Shown here: positions 1-5,202 of the stretch, in pieces
How positions within the stretch are numbered: position 1 is the stretch's first letter
How the letters are laid out: every line of letters starts with the position of its first letter
Assembly (NCBI GenBank): GCA_023954795.1
Contig: JAGSHA010000186.1
Location: 1 to 6,520 of the forward strand
Reading direction: 5' to 3'
Origin: Oceanospirillaceae bacterium
GTDB taxonomy: Bacteria > Pseudomonadota > Gammaproteobacteria > Pseudomonadales > Balneatricaceae
DNA length: 6,520 bases
Notes under the pieces: generated by a model
What the model was told of the DNA's origin: nothing
The model's database searches: none
What the model saw: the letters and a program-made list of their open reading frames with translations, nothing else
Position numbers and translations under genes: made by a program

Positions 1-1317
1 AACTACATCGCCAGTGTGGGGAACTTGTCTCGCTGGCTGGCAGAGCAGGCGGAAGGGCTGGGTGTTGAGGTATTTCCGGGGTTTTCTGCGGCCGAGGTAC
101 TGTATAACGATGACGGGAGTGTCAAAGGTATTGCCACGGGTGATATGGGCATCGGTATGAACGGCGAGCAGAAAGATGGTTATATGCCGGGCATGGAATT
201 GCATGCGAAATACACGGTGTTCTCCGAAGGCTGCCGTGGGCATCTGGGTAAACAGCTGAACGAACAGTTCCAGTTGAATAGCGACGCCGATGCGCAGCAT
301 TACGGGCTGGGCATTAAAGAGCTTTGGGATATCGATCCGGCGTTACATCAGCCTGGTTTGGTATTACACGGCGCGGGTTGGCCGCTGAGCGGCAATACCA
401 GCGGTGGCTTCTTTCTGTACCACACCGATAACAATCAGGTCGTTGTGGGATTGATTGTCGACCTGAACTACGACAACCCGTATGTCAGCCCGTTTGATGA
501 GTTCCAGACTATGAAGCATCACCCGGTGCTGAAGCAGTATCTGGAGGGCGGTACACGTATCTCCTACGGTGCCCGTGCGATTACAAAAGGTGGCCTGAAT
601 GCACTGCCGAAGATGACCTTTCCCGGCGGATTGCTGGTGGGCTGTGATGCGGGCACGCTGAATTTCTCCAAAATCAAAGGTACGCATACCGCGATGAAAT
701 CGGGCATGCTGGCGGCCGAAGCGATCTTTGACGCTATCGTTAATGGCTGTGAGGGTGGTAAAGAACTTACAGGTTACATCGACCGCTTTGAGTCCTCCTG
801 GCTGTATGATGAGCTGTACCGCAGTCGTAACTTTGGTCCGGCGCTGCATAAGATGGGACCGATCATGGGCGGTGCATTTAACTTCGTTGATCAGAACCTG
901 TTTAAAGGCAAGCTTCCCTTTACCCTGCACGACAATCACGAAGACTATGCTCAGCTTAAACCTGCCAGTGAGTTTACGCCGATCTCCTATCCAAAACCTG
1001 ATGGCAAGATCAGCTTCGATAAACTGTCTTCGGTATTTTTGTCCAACACCAATCACGAAGAAGACCAGCCCTGTCATCTGCAGTTGGCTGATTCAGATAT
1101 CCCGCTCACCCAAAATTTGCCAACCTATGCAGAACCGGCGCAGCGCTTCTGTCCGGCTGGGGTATATGAAGTGATCGAAGAGGAGGGTAATCCGCGCTTC
1201 CAGATCAATGCGCAAAACTGCCTGCATTGTAAAACCTGTGACATTAAAGACCCGGCGCAAAATATCCGTTGGGTGACACCTGAAGGGATGGGCGGGCCTA
1301 ACTACCCGAATATGTAA
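1..1317 (+). CDS. Electron transfer flavoprotein-ubiquinone oxidoreductase (ETF-QO), 5' end missing
   Basis: Inner-membrane-associated iron-sulfur flavoprotein that takes electrons from reduced electron transfer flavoprotein and hands them to ubiquinone, linking fatty-acid and amino-acid oxidation to respiration. The frame is open from base 1 (NYIASVGNLSRWLAEQAEGL) to TAA at 1315-1317, giving 438 visible residues. The family is usually about 550 long, so about 110 N-terminal residues with the FAD GxGxxG fold lie outside the window. Family landmarks are GWPLSG, GGFFLYH, GARAITKGGLNALPK and the FAD/quinone segment VGCDAGTLNFSKIKGTHTAMKSG (about 212-234, seen in overlapping pieces). The C-terminal 4Fe-4S module has C384, then C407-x2-C410-x2-C413, all four ligands present. 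The gene ends in the typical GGPNYPNM tail and looks intact. GTG at 16 is internal and is not a start. An intrinsic terminator follows directly. Identification is very secure. Confidence 0.97.
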   Translation, partial: NYIASVGNLSRWLAEQAEGLGVEVFPGFSAAEVLYNDDGSVKGIATGDMGIGMNGEQKDGYMPGMELHAKYTVFSEGCRGHLGKQLNEQFQLNSDADAQHYGLGIKELWDIDPALHQPGLVLHGAGWPLSGNTSGGFFLYHTDNNQVVVGLIVDLNYDNPYVSPFDEFQTMKHHPVLKQYLEGGTRISYGARAITKGGLNALPKMTFPGGLLVGCDAGTLNFSKIKGTHTAMKSGMLAAEAIFDAIVNGCEGGKELTGYIDRFESSWLYDELYRSRNFGPALHKMGPIMGGAFNFVDQNLFKGKLPFTLHDNHEDYAQLKPASEFTPISYPKPDGKISFDKLSSVFLSNTNHEEDQPCHLQLADSDIPLTQNLPTYAEPAQRFCPAGVYEVIEEEGNPRFQINAQNCLHCKTCDIKDPAQNIRWVTPEGMGGPNYPNM

Positions 1318-1327
1318 GGTACGCGTG

Positions 1328-1370
1328 AAATGTGGCTGGGCCATGTTTGGTCTGCCCCAACCACATTTTT
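1328..1370 (+). terminator. Rho-independent terminator of the ETF-QO gene
   Basis: The arm AAATGTGGCTGGG (1328-1340) pairs with CCCAACCACATTT (1356-1368) with a single mismatch (C1336/A1360). A loop of about 15 bases lies between them, within which CCA/TGG can stack further. The right arm runs into five T residues (1366-1370). It starts 10 bases after the ETF-QO stop. The T run favours termination of + strand transcripts; the minus-strand side has only a TTT, so termination of the opposing hydrolase transcript would be weaker. Confidence 0.8.
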
Positions 1371-1395
1371 ACCTCTTGCCATCGCTGCAACTTTA

Positions 1396-1448
1396 TTACG
1401 CGCATAACAATAGGCTCAAAAGGTCATGGTGGTAGGGTTATGCGCTAA
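1396..1448. repeat. Imperfect 12-13 bp inverted repeat with 28-base loop
   Basis: TTACGCGCATAAC (1396-1408) is the inverse of GTTATGCGCTAA (1437-1448) apart from one extra C at 1399, so nine contiguous pairs (GCGCATAAC/GTTATGCGC) plus three outer pairs can form. The 28-base interior carries no T run and neither arm is followed by one, so it is not a standard terminator. It lies between the ETF-QO terminator and the convergent hydrolase stop at 1455. The left part, AACAA-N4-CTCAA-N2-GG, resembles one end of integron attC sites, but the inner arm that would pair with CTCAA is absent. Function unknown. Confidence 0.55.
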
Positions 1449-1454
1449 CGTCAC

Positions 1455-2048
1455 TTAGTGATTTTTTGAAAGAATTTCCTCAAATAGTATCTGAATCAGT
1501 TTACCGCCATTTTCGGTACTCCAATCCTGAGCAAGTTCTGCAATCAGCTGATTCGTTGACGTCAATGTAACACCGTTGCTTTCCATACGACGCAGAGCGG
1601 TCTCGTCAGCCATCTGAGTCGGTGAACCGGAACCATCAACGACCACCTGCACGTTGTAGCCTTGAGATACCGCAGTGATTGCCGGATACACAACACATAC
1701 ATCAGTGGTGATACCCGCGATAATCAGGTTCTTGCGCCCCGTTTCTTGTACCGCATTGGCAAATCCTTCGTCCTTCATGGAGTCAACAACACCACCGCGC
1801 AGAATACGTTTAGCATAAGCGTCAGGCACTGCTTGCTGAAGTTCTTCGAATAACGGCCCTTGAGGCTGATCTTCCATACTGGAGGTAAGAATCAGTGGCA
1901 TACCCACAGCATCGGCAGAGCGCGCTAGCGCAATGGTGTTCATTTTGATCTCTTCCAGACTGGCTGATCCGACCCAGCCCATCGTGCCTACCTGATGGTC
2001 GATCAATAACATCGCGGAATTCTCGGGTGTAAACAATGGAGCTTTCAT
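1455..2048 (-). CDS. YcaC-like isochorismatase-family cysteine hydrolase
   Basis: Cytosolic alpha/beta hydrolase of the isochorismatase-like superfamily, closest by eye to the YcaC type, whose physiological substrate is not settled. The chosen ATG (2046-2048) gives 197 residues (MKAPLFTPENSAMLLIDHQ). It has GAGG at 2055-2058 six bases upstream, whereas the in-frame ATG at 2058-2060 has no Shine-Dalgarno and overlaps that GAGG. The catalytic Asp is D17 in LLIDHQ. The nucleophile is C118 in GITTDVCVVYPA. The basic member of the triad is most likely R84 in ILRGG, with K80/R81 nearby. The family segments LILTSSME, QGPLFEEL and LIIAG are present. It lies 53 bases downstream of the pirin gene on the same strand, a likely operon, and converges on ETF-QO. 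Superfamily certain, substrate unknown. Confidence 0.93.
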   Translation of the reverse strand: MKAPLFTPENSAMLLIDHQVGTMGWVGSASLEEIKMNTIALARSADAVGMPLILTSSMEDQPQGPLFEELQQAVPDAYAKRILRGGVVDSMKDEGFANAVQETGRKNLIIAGITTDVCVVYPAITAVSQGYNVQVVVDGSGSPTQMADETALRRMESNGVTLTSTNQLIAELAQDWSTENGGKLIQILFEEILSKNH

Positions 2049-2061
2049 AGTTAACCTCATC

Positions 2062-2071
2062 GGTTGATTAG
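2062..2071. promoter_or_regulatory. Second copy of the GGTTGATTAG motif upstream of the hydrolase gene
   Basis: GGTTGATTAG here is identical to bases 2991-3000 in the divergent pirin/LysR promoter. With flanks, AT-Y-GGTTGATTAG is shared over 13 positions with one difference. It sits 14-23 bases upstream of the chosen hydrolase start, between the pirin stop and the hydrolase Shine-Dalgarno site. A regulator bound here could set hydrolase expression separately from pirin. No clear separate promoter was found, so this could be chance. Confidence 0.3.
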
Positions 2072-2074
2072 GGC

Positions 2075-2099
2075 CCCAGCGGATCTGGGATCTGCTGGG
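2075..2099. other. Intercistronic hairpin between pirin and hydrolase genes
   Basis: CCCAGC (2075-2080) pairs with GCTGGG (2094-2099). Inside it GATC (2082-2085) pairs with GATC (2089-2092) around a three-base TGG loop, with one non-pair between the two helices. In the minus-strand transcript the hairpin begins two bases after the pirin stop codon. No T run follows, so it is more likely a 3'-end stabilising or processing element that sets the ratio of the two products than a terminator. Confidence 0.5.
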
Positions 2100-2101
2100 T
2101 G

Positions 2102-2941
2102 TTAATGAGTGTTTGGGCGTGAATGAAGCGTTTCGCTCAAACGTGCAATGTTGCGGGTGCCAATATGTAGACGCTCAGGGCTTGAATGGATAGAGGGTCC
2201 AGAGCTGATAATTGGCTGGTCGAGTGGTTGTCCCAGCGCAACCATGATGACGGCGCCTGACTCGCCCGCTGTCAGGGTCAGGTTTGCATCTGATTGATCC
2301 AATACACCGAGTTGCCTCGCATTCAGGTGCTTATCTGCGAGGGTGATGTCGCCCTCCCGGACATAGATAAAGCCCGTGCTTTGCTCTGCAGCGACTGTAT
2401 GCCGCCATTGACCGGAAGGATGAATTTGAACCTCGAGATAGGTGATATCAATGCTATGGATAGCCGGGCTCGAAGCACCGTCATGATGGCCGACCAGAAT
2501 TTTGGTCTTGCTCTCTTTTCCCGTCACCGTTGGCGTGATTTCCTGCTGCGCCAACGAATAAGTGACTGGCCCCATCTCAGCATCATCCTTCGGTAGAAGG
2601 GTCCATAGTTGAAAGGCATTGGTTGCACCTTCGTGCGGGTATACAGTCTCTTTATGCAGTACGCCGGCACCGGCAGCCATGAGTTGCACGCCGCCTGCGC
2701 TCAATGTGCCTTTATTACCATCGGTATCTTCATGCACGATGTCGCCCACAACAGGGTATGAAATAGTGGCGATACCGGAGTGGCCGTGAAATCCAAATCC
2801 TGTTGTGCCTTTGAGTCCTTCAGCATGAAAGTGGTCCCACAGAACAAACGGATTCAGTTGTCCCACGTTGTGCTGGCTAACAAAGCTGGTAACCGGGCCA
2901 TGTTGATGGCCGTTTCTGATCTCGACGATTGAGCGATTCAT
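2102..2941 (-). CDS. Pirin family protein (bicupin metalloprotein)
   Basis: Cytosolic two-domain cupin of the pirin family, 279 residues, the usual bacterial size. Some members act as metal-dependent quercetin-type dioxygenases, others as regulatory or redox-sensing proteins; the role of this one cannot be read from sequence. The N-terminal cupin has the metal ligands H52 and H54 (GFHGHSGIATISY) and H96 and E98 (AAGAGVLHKE), a complete set of four. The usual HPHRG is replaced by HGHSG. The Pirin_C half (about 165-265) has FIYVREGDI and ends with the family signature GQPLDQPIISSGP. The ATG at 2939-2941 has AGGGG at 2949-2953 seven bases upstream. It is the first gene of a likely operon with the cysteine hydrolase and is divergent from a LysR regulator. 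Confidence 0.95.
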   Translation of the reverse strand: MNRSIVEIRNGHQHGPVTSFVSQHNVGQLNPFVLWDHFHAEGLKGTTGFGFHGHSGIATISYPVVGDIVHEDTDGNKGTLSAGGVQLMAAGAGVLHKETVYPHEGATNAFQLWTLLPKDDAEMGPVTYSLAQQEITPTVTGKESKTKILVGHHDGASSPAIHSIDITYLEVQIHPSGQWRHTVAAEQSTGFIYVREGDITLADKHLNARQLGVLDQSDANLTLTAGESGAVIMVALGQPLDQPIISSGPSIHSSPERLHIGTRNIARLSETLHSRPNTH

Positions 2942-2956
2942 CTCTTTGCCCCTGTG

Positions 2957-2974
2957 TGATTGATGGCTTAATCA
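2957..2974. promoter_or_regulatory. Candidate LysR operator: TGATTGA-N4-TTAATCA dyad
   Basis: TGATTGA (2957-2963) and TTAATCA (2968-2974) are inverted repeats with one mismatch, separated by TGGC. The same half-site recurs as TGATTA at 2994-2999, giving a wider inverted pair TAATCA-N19-TGATTA. Positions overlap the predicted -10 and start region of the pirin promoter, where the neighbouring LysR protein would be expected to act. The dyad centre does not fit the T-N11-A spacing exactly, so the assignment is tentative. Confidence 0.4.
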
Positions 2975-2999
2975 TATGAAATGCTCGATTGGTTGATTA
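2971..2999 (-). promoter_or_regulatory. Predicted pirin-hydrolase promoter
   Basis: On the minus strand, TATGAT (2976-2971) is a five-of-six match to the -10 consensus. Seventeen bases upstream, TAATCA (2999-2994) matches the -35 at only three of six positions and coincides with the putative operator half-site. A weak -35 covered by a repeated motif fits an activator-dependent promoter. The start site would be near 2964, leaving a leader of about 23 bases before the pirin ATG. Confidence 0.45.
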
Positions 3000-3001
3000 G
3001 A

Positions 3002-3010
3002 TGGTATAGT
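3002..3010 (+). promoter_or_regulatory. Extended -10 promoter of the LysR gene
   Basis: TGGTATAGT contains the TGn extension followed by TATAGT, a five-of-six -10 match. No good -35 is present at 16-18 bases, as expected for an extended -10 promoter. It lies 37 bases upstream of the LysR ATG and immediately beside the operator half-site ending at 3000, so autoregulation is plausible. Confidence 0.45.
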
Positions 3011-3047
3011 TGGTTTTAACAATCCCGTATTTGAAAGTAATGTGCGC

Positions 3048-3953
3048 ATGATTGATTTCAACGAGATATACGTCTTTGTGAAGGTGGTAGAAGCTGGAAG
3101 CTTTGTGGGGGCGAGTAAGCAATTGGATATGCCCTCGACAACCGTGAGCCGGAAGGTTCAGAAGTTGGAACAGGCGCTGGGTGTCCGACTGTTGCAGAGA
3201 TCTACTCGGAAGCTGTATCTGACGGATATCGGTCGACAGTATTTCGAGCGTTGTCAGCAAAGCCTTGTGGGTATTGAGGAAGCGACGACAATTGCGAGTC
3301 AGGCACGCTCTATGCCCTCAGGTGTGCTACGTATTGCGTCGCCGATGGACTTTGCGGTGAACTACTTGCAGCCTTGGGTAGATGATTTTCTGTGCACCTA
3401 TCCGGATGTAAACATCGAGCTGGAGGTGGCCGATCGATACGTCGATTTGCTTGACGAGCGCATAGACATTGCATTCCGGTCGGGTGAGCTTGAGGATTCA
3501 AGTCTTGTCGCCCGCAGAATCGGTCCTAAGCACAGTATCTTGTGTGCCAGTCCGGACTATCTGGCTCGTGCGGGCCTGCCCGGATCCGTCCAGGACTTGA
3601 TTCAACACGATTGTGTCATCATGGGGGCGAGTCTGGCCAATGCGCATTGGCGACTTCGCACAGAAAATGGGGAGGTGACAGTTCCGGTCAAAGGGCGATA
3701 CGCCGTTGACAATATGCAGCTGGTAGTCAAAGCGCTCATCAGTGGCAGGGGGATTGCGCTTGTTCCGTACCCGCTGGTTCATACGCTGTTAAAGGAGCGG
3801 GCGCTAGTTCAGGTGCTAGACGGATGTGAACCGGCCTTGCAAAGTATTTATGTGGTTTACCCCTCTCACAAACAATTGGCCAGACACGTGCGGGCATTTA
3901 TCGATTATGTGGTCGAGCAAACAACACCGCAGGCACCTTGGGAGCAACTGTAA
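3048..3953 (+). CDS. LysR-type transcriptional regulator, CrgA-like group
   Basis: DNA-binding regulator of 301 residues, normal family length. The N-terminal winged helix-turn-helix is clear: EAGSFVGASKQLDMPSTTVS (15-34) is the HTH and RRxxRxLxLT-like STRKLYLT (52-59) the wing. A linker helix follows, then a periplasmic-binding-protein-like effector domain from about residue 88, with PSGVLRIASP, DIAFRSGEL and GRGIALVPYPLV typical of the CrgA-like group. ATG at 3048 was chosen because MIDFNEIYVFV is the usual family start. GTG at 3042 would add two residues and sits only four bases from the weak GAAAG (3033-3037). It is transcribed away from the pirin-hydrolase pair across a 106-base gap, the classic layout for a LysR protein controlling its divergent neighbour. 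Effector unknown. Confidence 0.95.
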   Translation: MIDFNEIYVFVKVVEAGSFVGASKQLDMPSTTVSRKVQKLEQALGVRLLQRSTRKLYLTDIGRQYFERCQQSLVGIEEATTIASQARSMPSGVLRIASPMDFAVNYLQPWVDDFLCTYPDVNIELEVADRYVDLLDERIDIAFRSGELEDSSLVARRIGPKHSILCASPDYLARAGLPGSVQDLIQHDCVIMGASLANAHWRLRTENGEVTVPVKGRYAVDNMQLVVKALISGRGIALVPYPLVHTLLKERALVQVLDGCEPALQSIYVVYPSHKQLARHVRAFIDYVVEQTTPQAPWEQL

Positions 3954-3981
3954 GCATGTCACGGTTTCTATAGAGGGCGAT

Positions 3982-4212
3982 TCATTCCGGCTTTATAAGC
4001 AGCGCTACGAGCTTGGTCACCAACGGCGCAATGAGTAAGACAGTTGGAAAAGCGACGCAAAAGGCGATCGCAAACGCCGACATCCAGCGCCTAAAGAACG
4101 ACGAATCGAGTTCGGTGTTAATGGCGATCAGAATTCCTGACATTAAAAATGCCATACATGCAGACATCAGGAATGAAATGAGGGTTGGGGTATGACGTTT
4201 TCTGAACAGCAC
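3982..4212 (-). CDS. DUF2798 family small membrane protein
   Basis: Predicted inner-membrane protein of 76 residues with two hydrophobic helices, about 10-31 (LISFLMSACMAFLMSGILI) and 46-73 (AFCVAFPTVLLIAPLV). The signature SGI at the end of helix 1, a conserved W43 and FPxVLLIAPLVxKLV in helix 2 match DUF2798, a family of unknown function. Start: GTG at 4210-4212 has AGGAG (4221-4225) eight bases upstream. The longer ATG start at 4228-4230 (82 residues) places that AGGAG inside the gene and has only a distant GGAG, so the GTG is preferred but not certain. It converges on the LysR gene with 28 bases between stops and no obvious terminator there. Confidence 0.85.
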   Translation of the reverse strand: MLFRKRHTPTLISFLMSACMAFLMSGILIAINTELDSSFFRRWMSAFAIAFCVAFPTVLLIAPLVTKLVALLIKPE

Positions 4213-4383
4213 GAGTTTATCTCCTGGCATTTATTTGAGAATTGCTCCCGTGGTCAACGTATGGTGACCGGACTCAGCTGGCGGAGTGAATGTATACTGC
4301 TGCGGCAGTAGGGCTGGCAGGTATTCCATAAACCTAACGACAGCGTACTAATTCGCAACTGTCATAACTAGATGGTCAAATTG

Positions 4384-4420
4384 AGCGATGCTATCCCATC
4401 AATGGGACAGTCTCATCGCT
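4384..4420. repeat. Bipartite inverted repeat (hairpin)
   Basis: AGCGATG (4384-4390) pairs perfectly with CATCGCT (4414-4420), and internally TCCCA (4394-4398) pairs with TGGGA (4403-4407) around TCAA. Unequal inner loops of three and six bases separate the helices. No T run follows on either strand. A near copy of AATGGGACAG (4401-4410) follows as AATGGACAG (4421-4429). It could be an operator or an RNA structure; no gene begins close to it. Confidence 0.45.
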
Positions 4421-4826
4421 AATGGACAGGGTGGAGATAGCGTTGCTCGGAGAGGAAGCGCATCTTAATTGCGGGCTAAACGTACCGTGAAGTTACTTGG
4501 GACAGGGCTTTATATATCCACATCTGTGAGATTGATTTCCAACAGTCGCAGTTTAGACACCGAGCTCTTTTCTGAGCACAACTGCCATGCAACCTTCAAA
4601 TTTAGTCCGTTTGATGAGTTAGTCCAGATTGCGTTCAGTATGGTGAGCTCGATGATTTTATCGTGCCCGACAATGGATGATTTCTCTTGAGATGCATGGC
4701 GTCCATCGCACAGATCTTAGTCTCTAATAACCTGCTCCATACTCGCGTTTATCAGGGCATCATAGACAGTCGCTGGTAAGTCTTTTACATCTCTGGCCCC
4801 TTCCTTTGCAGACCGCTCACTACGAA

Positions 4827-4838
4827 ATTAGTACTAAT
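4827..4838. repeat. Perfect 12-bp palindrome ATTAGTACTAAT
   Basis: ATTAGTACTAAT is identical to its reverse complement. It lies in AT-rich DNA near the left edge of the control region upstream of the secreted-protein gene, and TACTG (4841-4845) / CAGTA (4863-4867) forms another small dyad just downstream. This suits a dimeric repressor site, but it is 365 bases from the start codon and no regulator is assigned. Confidence 0.35.
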
Positions 4839-4877
4839 AATACTGGGTGTATGATTTTTGATCAGTAGTATCCGGTG

Positions 4878-4906
4878 TTGATGTAAATAATTTCACTATT
4901 CATAAC
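4878..4906 (+). promoter_or_regulatory. Weak sigma-70-like promoter candidate
   Basis: TTGATG (4878-4883) and CATAAC (4901-4906) are separated by 17 bases; each matches its consensus at four of six positions. It lies about 300 bases before the secreted-protein start, so the transcript would have a long leader. In AT-rich DNA such matches are common, so this is low confidence. Confidence 0.2.
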
Positions 4907-4985
4907 ACGTTGTTAATAAATGTGTTTTTTGGGGTTCGGTGATGATGCGCAAAATAGTCCTAATAACGCGCAAATGAGTGAAAAA

Positions 4986-5024
4986 TGTAAAGTTTGTGAG
5001 TCACTACTGTAAACCCTGTGTAAC
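4986..5024 (+). repeat. Helically phased TGTAA direct repeats
   Basis: TGTAAAGTTTGTG (4986-4998) and TGTAAACCCTGTG (5008-5020) share TGTAAA-N3-TGTG and start exactly 22 bases apart. A third element, TGTAAC, begins at 5019, another 11 bases on. Copies spaced by one and two helical turns are typical of tandem sites for OmpR/PhoB-type response regulators or similar dimers. They lie about 180 bases upstream of the secreted-protein start on the same face of the helix. Confidence 0.4.
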
Positions 5025-5202
5025 AAGCATTTATCTCCAACCGATTTTTGATGCGGTTTTCTTGTTGTTCTCTCGGTCTTAGAGACCCGTGGTATTTGGT
5101 GTTAATCGTTTGATGGAGTTTCATCGGTGGGGGGTTGCTAAAGGCTGCTATGCCAAGAGTTTTAGGTTATCCGACAAACTAGACCCAGCAAGGGTATACG
5201 TT

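Larger units (their letters stand above)
4213..5202. other. Long intergenic region without a convincing gene
   Basis: Almost 1 kb between the DUF2798 start and the secreted-protein start. The left part (to about 4450) holds a short perfect hairpin TACTGC-TGCG-GCAGTA (4295-4310) and a larger hairpin (4384-4420). The middle (about 4510-4830) has only short open stretches on either strand with no start plus Shine-Dalgarno. The right part from about 4820 is AT-rich, with a palindrome, phased TGTAA repeats and possible leader structure before the 5203 start. A weak DUF2798 promoter may lie at 4291-4296 (TATACA on the minus strand). Possibly a decayed gene or island scar, but no relic could be named. 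Confidence 0.6.

Noticed and set aside
364..1077. Long open frame (237 codons) on the minus strand inside ETF-QO
   Set aside because: It is a shadow of the conserved ETF-QO frame; its translation is low in recognisable motifs and the + strand product is unambiguous.
3498..3782. Minus-strand open frames inside the LysR gene
   Set aside because: Shadows of a well-conserved regulator with complete HTH and effector domains.
4469..4690. Open frame of 73 codons on the + strand starting with TTG
   Set aside because: Rare start codon, poorly placed purine run (about 12 bases away), no recognisable motif and no neighbour in the same direction close by. The opposite strand is equally open here.
4904..4930. 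AACAC/GTGTT followed by a T run as a terminator
   Set aside because: Only five pairs around a 13-base AT-rich loop; no gene ends upstream that would need it.
5075..5087. GGTCT-TAG-AGACC hairpin as a regulatory element
   Set aside because: Five pairs with a three-base loop are too short to support a function by themselves; no T run or partner site.
5089..5202. N-terminal extension of the secreted protein from GTG 5089
   Set aside because: It would bury the signal peptide behind 38 mixed residues and has no Shine-Dalgarno; ATG 5203 has both a ribosome site and a proper signal peptide.
5041..5202. Cyclic-di-GMP (GEMM) riboswitch in the leader of the secreted-protein gene
   Set aside because: The GCTAAAGGC and AGGTTATCC bits recall the motif superficially, but the conserved GCAAAG core and the tetraloop/receptor segments are not present.
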